From the NCBI GenBank assembly GCA_946479475.1, contig CAMLGG010000075.1, positions 1-19,950 of the forward strand: a stretch of DNA of 19,950 nucleotides, written 5' to 3'. Shown here one piece after another: positions 15,737 to 19,950 of the stretch. Positions within the stretch are counted from its first letter, which is position 1; each line of letters begins with the position of its first letter. Under the pieces are notes generated by a model, which saw only the letters and a program-made list of their open reading frames with translations, searched no databases and was not told the DNA's origin. Both the position numbers and the translations under genes were made by a program. Source of the stretch: an uncultured Ideonella sp. (lineage in GTDB: Bacteria; Pseudomonadota; Gammaproteobacteria; Burkholderiales; Burkholderiaceae).

Positions 15737-16444
15737 CCACTCGCAGCCGAAGATCTCTCCGAGGGGGACCGGCCCCAGCAACTCGCCGACCGGACCAGCC
15801 CGCCACCGCCCGTCCCCCTGCAGGGCCAGCACGTGCGTGGCGGCGCGGGCCACCCAGTGCATGTCGTGGCTGCTCATGACCAGCGCCCGGCCCGGCCTCT
15901 TCGCCACCCACGCCGCGCACCAGCGTGCGACCAGGCCCTGGTGCGCCGGATCCTGGAAGGCAATCGGCTCGTCCATCAGCAGCAGCGGCGCCCCCTGCAC
16001 GGCCGCCTGGGCGATCGCCACCCGCTGGCGCTCGCCGCCCGACAGGCGCGTGACGGGCCGGCCGGCGAGATGCGCGATGTCCAGTTCGCCGAGCTCGAGC
16101 TCCGCACCGTCCGCCTGCACCTTCGACAGCTCCAGCAGCCGCCGGACCGGCAATGCGAAGCGATCCGCCGCCTGCTGCGGCATCCAGGCCCTGAGGCAGG
16201 CCGCCTGGGCAGCGTCCCACTGCTCCTGGGGCCGGCCCAGCCACAGGACGGCACCCTCGCGCCCCGGCACCGGCAGGCCGGCCAGGGCCCGCAGCAGGCT
16301 GCTCTTGCCGACCGCGTTGCGGCCGATGAGGCACCATCGTTCACCGGCGTGCACTTGCCAGTCCAGCGCATCGACGAGCCGGCGTTCGCCGGCCCACAGC
16401 GCGAGGCCGCGCGTCTCGATCAAAGGGGGCCGGGCGGTGGACAT
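15704..16444 (-). CDS. ABC transporter ATPase, BtuD/FecE-like
   Basis: A 246-residue ATP-binding subunit of a type II importer for vitamin B12, haem or siderophores. It shows Walker A GRNAVGKSS (about 41-49), the signature LSGGERQRVAIAQA, Walker B LLLMDEP, and the switch histidine in MSSHDMHW. The D-loop region reads IAFQDPAHQ where many ATPases have a Ser-Ala-Leu-Asp; the aspartate is kept. The frame is open 135 codons upstream, but ATG 16444 overlaps the permease stop as TGATG, a standard coupled start. It is translated after the permease. The 3' end overlaps mltB tail-to-tail by 33 bp. Substrate cannot be decided: no binding protein, receptor or B12 riboswitch is nearby. Confidence 0.9.
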   Translation of the reverse strand: MSTARPPLIETRGLALWAGERRLVDALDWQVHAGERWCLIGRNAVGKSSLLRALAGLPVPGREGAVLWLGRPQEQWDAAQAACLRAWMPQQAADRFALPVRRLLELSKVQADGAELELGELDIAHLAGRPVTRLSGGERQRVAIAQAAVQGAPLLLMDEPIAFQDPAHQGLVARWCAAWVAKRPGRALVMSSHDMHWVARAATHVLALQGDGRWRAGPVGELLGPVPLGEIFGCEWLAAGGSWLPV

Positions 16445-17370
16445 CAACGCACCCCGCGCACCAGCAGCGCGATGAAGCAGGGCGCGCCCAGCAGGGCCAT
16501 CACGGCGCCGACGGGCAGCTCCATCGGCGCCACGGCCGTCCGGGAGACCAGGTCCGCGGCCACCAGCAAGGTCGCGCCACCCACTGCCGACAGGCCGGCC
16601 AGTTCGCGCGTGTGCTGCACGCCGGCGAGCCGCCAGGCCTGAGGCACGACGAGCCCCACGAAACCGACCGCGCCGGCCGTGGCCACCGCCAGGCCGACAG
16701 CCATCGACGCCGCCGCCAGCAACTCGACCCGCAAGCGCCGCACGGGCTCGCCCAGCAGCCCGGCGGCTTCGCTGCCGAGCATCAGCCGGTCCACGGGCCG
16801 GCCACGCAGGAGCAGCATCGCCAGCAGCAATCCGGCCGCGGCCAGGCACACGCCTCGGTCATTCGCAGCGGACAGGTCGCCGACCAGCCAGAAGATCGCA
16901 CCGCGCAGCCTTTCGTCGGGCGTCAGCATCAGCAGCAAGGTGGCCAGCGCGCCGAACAGCGCAGCCAGCATGGCGCCCACGAGGATGAGGCGAGGCGACG
17001 CGTCATCGGTCGACGCCAGCGCGCGTCGCGCCAGCAGGAGCAGCAGCCCGCCCGCACCCAGCGCACCCAGTCCCGCACCGAGCCAGACGTGGGCACCCAG
17101 CAGCAGGGCCGCCAACGCGCCTACGGACGCGCCGCCCGAAGTGCCGAGGACGTACGGATCCGCCAGGGGATTGCGCAGCAGCACTTGCATGACGAGGCCC
17201 GCCAGCGCCAGGAGCGCACCCACCCCGGCGGCTGCAATCACCCTCGGCAGCCGCAAGGCCAGCACCAGGCCGGTGTCCCAGCCGGCACTGCCGAAGGCCA
17301 GCGCCGCGAGCAGCACCGAAGCCGCCGCGCCGAGAGCCAGGGTCCATCGCAGCGGCAGGCCGTGAATCAT
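16444..17370 (-). CDS. ABC importer permease, BtuC/FecCD family
   Basis: A 308-residue polytopic inner-membrane subunit pairing with the ATPase encoded just downstream. About ten hydrophobic helices are visible. The family signatures are LRLPRVIAAAGVGALLALAG, QVLLRNPLADPYVLGTSGGA, and the coupling region GAVGFVGLVVPQAWRL. I take ATG 17370 (MIHGLPLRWTLALGAA) as the start; in-frame Met codons at 17409 and 17469 are possible but the extra residues are polar and unlike the family, and none has a strong ribosome binding site. It diverges from the zapB-like gene across 117 bp. I looked for a cobalamin riboswitch in that gap and saw none. Vitamin B12, haem and ferric siderophore are all possible substrates. 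Confidence 0.9.
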   Translation of the reverse strand: MIHGLPLRWTLALGAAASVLLAALAFGSAGWDTGLVLALRLPRVIAAAGVGALLALAGLVMQVLLRNPLADPYVLGTSGGASVGALAALLLGAHVWLGAGLGALGAGGLLLLLARRALASTDDASPRLILVGAMLAALFGALATLLLMLTPDERLRGAIFWLVGDLSAANDRGVCLAAAGLLLAMLLLRGRPVDRLMLGSEAAGLLGEPVRRLRVELLAAASMAVGLAVATAGAVGFVGLVVPQAWRLAGVQHTRELAGLSAVGGATLLVAADLVSRTAVAPMELPVGAVMALLGAPCFIALLVRGVR

Positions 17371-17450
17371 GTCGCTTGTTCGAGAAGTGCGGGATGCTAA
17401 CCCGGGCATCCACTCAGGCCCGAAGGGGCAGGACGAGCAAGTCGCGCGCC

Positions 17451-17456
17451 TACAAT
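17451..17456 (+). promoter_or_regulatory. Candidate -10 element for zapB-like/zapA
   Basis: TACAAT on the plus strand, 31 bases upstream of the zapB-like ATG, in GC-rich DNA. The matching -35 is not clear. It is the same hexamer seen before the YqhA gene. Confidence 0.45.
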
Positions 17457-17487
17457 TCTCGATCCCCACTGCCTCCTGCGATGGTCC

Positions 17488-17700
17488 ATGTCACGCCTGC
17501 CGGAACTCGCCGAGCGCATCGACCGCCTCCTGCTCAGGCATGAGGAACTGGCCCGAACCAACGCATTGCTCGAAGAGCAATTGCAGGCCATGACGGCGGA
17601 GCGCGACAGTCTCAAGTCACGCCTCGGTGCTGCGCGGGCGCGTATTGATGCGCTGCTCGATCGCCTGCCCATCGAGCGCGCCCCGGGAGCCGGTGAATGA
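17488..17700 (+). CDS. ZapB-like small coiled-coil protein (TIGR02449 type)
   Basis: A 70-residue cytoplasmic protein that is almost entirely one predicted coiled coil. Leu and other hydrophobics recur at heptad spacing through ELAERIDRLLLRHEEL and LLEEQLQAMTAERDSL, with a Pro-rich tail (RLPIERAPGAGE) that breaks the helix. The length, fold and position directly before zapA fit the ZapB-like/TIGR02449 family, which is thought to act with ZapA at the FtsZ ring. The sequence is too short and generic to separate true ZapB from a relative, so I give no symbol. Its stop overlaps the zapA start as ATGA, so the two are translationally coupled. Confidence 0.82.
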   Translation: MSRLPELAERIDRLLLRHEELARTNALLEEQLQAMTAERDSLKSRLGAARARIDALLDRLPIERAPGAGE

Positions 17701-18032
17701 AGCAACTGGAAGTGACGATCCTCGGCCAGAGCTACCTGCTGGCCTGCCCCGAGGGCGGCGAGGCGCTGCTGCATGCGGCGGTCGCCACCGTCGATCACGA
17801 GATGAGCGCGATCCGGGATGCGGGCAAGGTCAAGGCACGCGAGCGCATGGCCGTCCTTGCCGCGCTGAATCTCGCCTACCGGCTGGCAGAGCGACCCAAC
17901 CCGCCTGCGATGACGCCCACGCGCCTGCCGAAGGACGATGCACCGATCACCGATGAGCGGGCCGATGCGCTGGTCACCGGCCTCATCAATCGGCTCGACG
18001 CTGCGCTGGGCGACGACGGTCAACTTCTGTGA
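17697..18032 (+). CDS. zapA: Cell division protein ZapA
   Basis: A 111-residue FtsZ-binding protein that promotes protofilament bundling at the division ring. The N-terminal domain begins with the typical MKQLEVTILGQSYLLACPEG, continues through LLHAAVATVDHEMSAIRDAG, and then KARERMAVLAALNLAYRL before a linker and a C-terminal coiled-coil helix (about 82-103). The linker NPPAMTPTRLPKDDA is a little longer than in the E. coli protein. The start is set by the ATGA overlap with the zapB-like gene. 6S RNA follows on the same strand, an arrangement also found in gammaproteobacteria. Confidence 0.94.
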   Translation: MKQLEVTILGQSYLLACPEGGEALLHAAVATVDHEMSAIRDAGKVKARERMAVLAALNLAYRLAERPNPPAMTPTRLPKDDAPITDERADALVTGLINRLDAALGDDGQLL

Positions 18033-18064
18033 CACGCGGGGTGCCGCGGCGCCGGCCGAGCGCC

Positions 18065-18070
18065 TAGAAT
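18065..18070 (+). promoter_or_regulatory. -10 element of the 6S RNA gene
   Basis: TAGAAT ends seven bases before the 5' arm of the 6S closing stem (18077), which places transcription start where the RNA begins. The -35 is weak, so expression may need other help. Confidence 0.6.
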
Positions 18071-18076
18071 CAAGCC

Positions 18077-18252
18077 GTCCATCGCATCCGCGTGGGTTTT
18101 ATATTTCCTTGAACCGATGCTCTCGCGAGCCCGGGCTTGGAACATTGCCCGGCTGGTGTGATCGTCTCGCGTCAGATGAACCCGACGCCGGTGCTGACCT
18201 CGCCCACCTGAATCCCTGGGTTCAGGAATGCGGCCCACGGTTTGCGGTGGAC
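18077..18252 (+). ncRNA. ssrS: 6S RNA
   Basis: 6S RNA binds the sigma-70 RNA polymerase holoenzyme as a promoter mimic and lowers its activity in stationary phase. No protein frame fills the 260-bp gap, and the RNA structure can be read directly. GTCCATCGC (18077-18085) pairs with GCGGTGGAC (18244-18252) through one wobble to close the molecule, and CGTGGG (18091-18096) pairs with CCCACG (18234-18239). An apical hairpin pairs CCGGGC (18131-18136) with GCCCGG (18147-18152). The 3' hairpin CCTGAATCC/GGGTTCAGG (18207-18226) matches the conserved E. coli CCUUGAACC/GGGUUCAAGG element. The length of about 176 is close to the E. coli 184. Location just after zapA is the usual one. Ends are estimated to within a few bases; no T-run terminator follows. 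Confidence 0.92.
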
Positions 18253-18292
18253 ACCCTCGCTCCCCTGCCTCGCGCTTCAAGAAGAGCAACGC

Positions 18293-18757
18293 ATGCCCCA
18301 GTACTGGTTGATGAAGAGCGAGCCCGACGAGGCCTCGATCGACCACCTCGCGCAAGCCCCCGGCCAGAAACTGCCCTGGACCGGCGTGCGCAACTTCCAG
18401 GCCCGCAATTTCATGCGCAATGAGATGCGCGTGGGCGATGGCGTGCTCTTCTACCACTCGTCCTGTGCCGAGCCCGGTGTCGCCGGCCTGGCCGAGGTGG
18501 CCAGCGCCGCTTATCCGGACGAGACCCAGTTCGATCCGCAAAGCCCGTATCACGACCCCAAGTCGCAGCGCGACAAGCCGCGCTGGTACCACGTCGACGT
18601 CAAGCTGTTGAAGAAGACAAGGCTGCTGCCGCTGCGCGAGATGCGCGCGGCGCCGGAGCTTGCCAGCATGGTGGTGCTCAGGCCCGGCAACCGCCTGTCG
18701 ATCACGCCGGTCGCGCCCGAGGAGTGGCAGGCGGTCCTGAAGCGGCTGGGCGAGTGA
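18293..18757 (+). CDS. EVE domain protein
   Basis: A 154-residue cytoplasmic protein made of one EVE domain, a PUA-like fold related to YTH readers and thought to bind modified bases in nucleic acid; the target here is unknown. Visible family segments are YWLMKSEPDEASIDHL (residues 4-19), WTGVRNFQARNFMR, the strand VGDGVLFYHSS, and PRWYHVDVKLLKKT, ending LRPGNRLSITPV. The frame is open 17 codons upstream, into the 6S RNA region, but ATG 18293 (MPQYWLM) is the conserved start and has AAGAAGAG before it. It follows the 6S gene by about 40 bases and overlaps the next gene as TGATG. Confidence 0.92.
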   Translation: MPQYWLMKSEPDEASIDHLAQAPGQKLPWTGVRNFQARNFMRNEMRVGDGVLFYHSSCAEPGVAGLAEVASAAYPDETQFDPQSPYHDPKSQRDKPRWYHVDVKLLKKTRLLPLREMRAAPELASMVVLRPGNRLSITPVAPEEWQAVLKRLGE

Positions 18758-19581
18758 TGCCCGGACTCGACCTGCTGCCGCCGACGCTCATCGGCGAGCT
18801 GCTCGCGCTGGGCCTGTGCGCGGGCTTCATGGCCGGCCTGTTCGGCATTGGCGGCGGCATGCTCCTCGTGCCCTTCATGACCATCATCCTCAGCCATCGA
18901 GGCGTCGAGAGCAGCGTCGCGGTGAAGATGGCCATCGCCACGTCGATGGCGACGATCCTGTTCACCTCCCTTTCAAGCGTGCGGGCGCACCACCAGCGCG
19001 GCGCCGTCCGCTGGCCGCTGGTCAGGGGCATGGCGCCCGGGATCCTGGTCGGCGGCCTGCTGGCCGGCGGGGGCGCCTTCGCGCTGCTGAAGGGCCAGGT
19101 GCTGGCCCTGGTCTTCGGCCTGTTCGTCGCCTTCTCGGCGACCCAGCTGCTGCGCGGCAAGAAGCCCGCCCCCCACCGCGACATGCCGGGCTTCTGGGGC
19201 CAGGCCGGGGCCGGGTCGGGCATCGGGTTCCTGGCTGGCCTGGTCGGCGCCGGCGGCGGCTTCGTCAGCGTGCCCTTCATGACCTGGTGCAATGTGCCGA
19301 TCCATAACGCCGTGGCGACCAGTGCGGCGCTTGGCGTGCCAGTGGCCATCGCCAGCACGATCGGCTATGTCATCGGCGGCTGGCACCTCGATCCGGCGCT
19401 GCCCGGCGCCTTCGGCTACCTGTACCTGCCGGCGTTGGCGGTCATCGCGCTGGCCAGCGTCACCATGGCGCCGCTGGGCGCCCGGGCAGCCCATGCCATG
19501 AACGTGGGCCAGCTCAAGCGGGCGTTCGCCCTCCTGCTCTATGTCCTGTCGGCCTACATGCTCTGGAAGGCGTTCCACTGA
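18757..19581 (+). CDS. TauE/SafE family membrane permease
   Basis: A 274-residue inner-membrane protein of the TauE/SafE/YfcA family; members are proposed to move sulphonates, sulphite or other small anions, and the substrate here is unknown. Two matching halves are visible: GFMAGLFGIGGGMLLVPFM (about 24-42) and GFLAGLVGAGGGFVSVPFM (about 155-173), the internal repeat typical of the family. Six or more hydrophobic segments follow. The start ATG 18757 overlaps the EVE stop (TGATG), so the two genes are translationally coupled; an in-frame ATG at 18724 lies within EVE coding sequence and is not used. No terminator is seen before the rpsU promoter. Confidence 0.92.
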   Translation: MPGLDLLPPTLIGELLALGLCAGFMAGLFGIGGGMLLVPFMTIILSHRGVESSVAVKMAIATSMATILFTSLSSVRAHHQRGAVRWPLVRGMAPGILVGGLLAGGGAFALLKGQVLALVFGLFVAFSATQLLRGKKPAPHRDMPGFWGQAGAGSGIGFLAGLVGAGGGFVSVPFMTWCNVPIHNAVATSAALGVPVAIASTIGYVIGGWHLDPALPGAFGYLYLPALAVIALASVTMAPLGARAAHAMNVGQLKRAFALLLYVLSAYMLWKAFH

Positions 19582-19597
19582 TGCCCGGGGGCGCGAT

Positions 19598-19627
19598 TTG
19601 CCGATACCCCTGAAAGCAGAGTAGAAT
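19598..19627 (+). promoter_or_regulatory. Sigma-70 promoter of rpsU
   Basis: TTGCCG (19598-19603) and TAGAAT (19622-19627) are 18 bp apart on the plus strand. Transcription would begin near 19634, about 110 bases before the rpsU ATG. Confidence 0.65.
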
Positions 19628-19657
19628 CGCTGTCTTTGCTGGCAAACCGCGTGTCGA

Positions 19658-19709
19658 TCTTGCGAAACTCGAGTTCGGCGGCAGTGGAACCCTCTGCCCC
19701 GGCGCAAGA
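19658..19709 (+). other. Foldable 5' leader of rpsU
   Basis: TCTTGCG (19658-19664) can pair with CGCAAGA (19703-19709). Inside that enclosure GGCAG (19680-19684) can pair with CTGCC (19694-19698), and AACTCGAGTT is self-complementary. Just downstream GAAGGATCCTTC (19729-19740) is a perfect palindrome that includes the ribosome binding site AAGGA. The structure is inferred by eye; it may control translation of S21, or may be chance. Confidence 0.35.
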
Positions 19710-19745
19710 CACCGAGCGCATCCATCCCGAAGGATCCTTCAGTCA

Positions 19746-19950
19746 ATGACCACCATCCGAGTCAAGGAAAACGAGCCGTTCGACGTGGCGCTGCGCCGTT
19801 TCAAGCGCACCATCGAGAAGCTGGGCCTGCTGACCGAACTGCGCGCCCGCGAGTTCTACGAGAAGCCCACTTCCGAGCGCAAGCGCAAGAAGGCCGCCGC
19901 CGTCAAGCGCCACTACAAGCGCGTGCGCAGCATGCAGCTGCCCAAGAAGC
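19746..19950 (+). CDS. rpsU: 30S ribosomal protein S21, 3' end outside window
   Basis: S21 helps the 30S subunit recognise the mRNA start region during initiation. The ATG at 19746 opens a frame that reads 68 residues to the window edge, plus one base of the next codon; the usual length is about 70, so nearly all of it is here. The sequence is the family type: [20 protein letters not shown], then [20 protein letters not shown], then the very basic tail [23 protein letters not shown] at 19730-19734 is the ribosome binding site, about 11 bases from the ATG, which is somewhat long. It has its own promoter and leader and follows the TauE/SafE gene on the same strand. Confidence 0.97.
   Translation, partial: MTTIRVKENEPFDVALRRFKRTIEKLGLLTELRAREFYEKPTSERKRKKAAAVKRHYKRVRSMQLPKK

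Noticed and set aside
16445..16849. Upstream extension of the ATPase frame
   Set aside because: Lies over the permease gene in another frame; ATG 16444 in the TGATG overlap gives the family start.
17371..17487. Possible cobalamin riboswitch before the BtuC-like permease
   Set aside because: The gap is only 117 bp and holds no B12-box-like sequence. It is too short for a full riboswitch.
1..19950. Mobile elements, CRISPR arrays, tRNA or rRNA genes
   Set aside because: I saw no transposase or integrase frames, no spaced direct repeats, and no tRNA or rRNA signature on either strand.

Overview
The window is about 20 kb of high-GC chromosomal DNA that looks like a betaproteobacterium of the order Burkholderiales, in or near the Rubrivivax/Leptothrix/Methylibium-type lineages. 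The evidence is strong G/C preference at third codon positions, a small Trp-rich membrane protein of a family typical of the group, and the order zapB-like, zapA, 6S RNA, EVE-domain gene, TauE/SafE permease, rpsU. I see no insertion sequence, prophage, CRISPR array, tRNA or rRNA. Almost all of it is conserved core or housekeeping genome, and coding density is high.

Layout. Positions 1-1910 hold the C-terminal two thirds of ilvD (+), a convergent small Trp-rich protein (-) and a secreted class I cytochrome c (+). Positions 1911-2100 are a hairpin-rich strip between the cytochrome and the 3' end of acs (-, 2073-4037). A divergent control region with a palindrome in a candidate acs promoter separates acs from a YqhA-family membrane protein (4208-4867). 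A secreted protein of unknown function (-, 4895-5434) diverges from a class I fumarase (5664-7187); the gap holds a 17-bp palindrome. A second unknown secreted protein (7346-8284) meets, tail to tail with 4 bp between, a two-gene unit on the minus strand: a histone-deacetylase-family amidohydrolase (10530-9595) followed by an MscS-type channel (9557-8289).

Positions 10582-15736 form a tightly packed plus-strand unit: MoxR ATPase, DUF58 protein, TgpA-like transglutaminase and an MltB-type lytic transglycosylase, with gaps of 9, 3 and 7 bp. Its last gene overlaps, antisense by 33 bp, a minus-strand pair encoding a BtuD-like ATPase and a BtuC/FecCD-like permease (15704-17370); no binding-protein gene is visible beside them.

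Divergent from the permease run a zapB-like gene and zapA (ATGA overlap), then a well-supported 6S RNA gene (about 18077-18252) whose closing stem and 3' hairpin can be read directly. An EVE-domain protein and a TauE/SafE-type permease (TGATG overlap) follow. The window ends two codons before the stop region of rpsU (ribosomal protein S21), which has its own promoter and a leader of about 110 nt that can fold.

The window shows carbon metabolism (acs, fumarase, ilvD), envelope and wall remodelling (MoxR to MltB), division (ZapA/ZapB) and global transcription control (6S RNA). I do not see an obvious undescribed multi-gene system. The best second-look items are the run of hairpins at the acs 3' end, the two dyads in front of acs and fumarase, the coupling of a lytic transglycosylase to the MoxR-DUF58-TgpA genes, and a deacetylase-family gene a few kilobases from an acetylatable acetyl-CoA synthetase.
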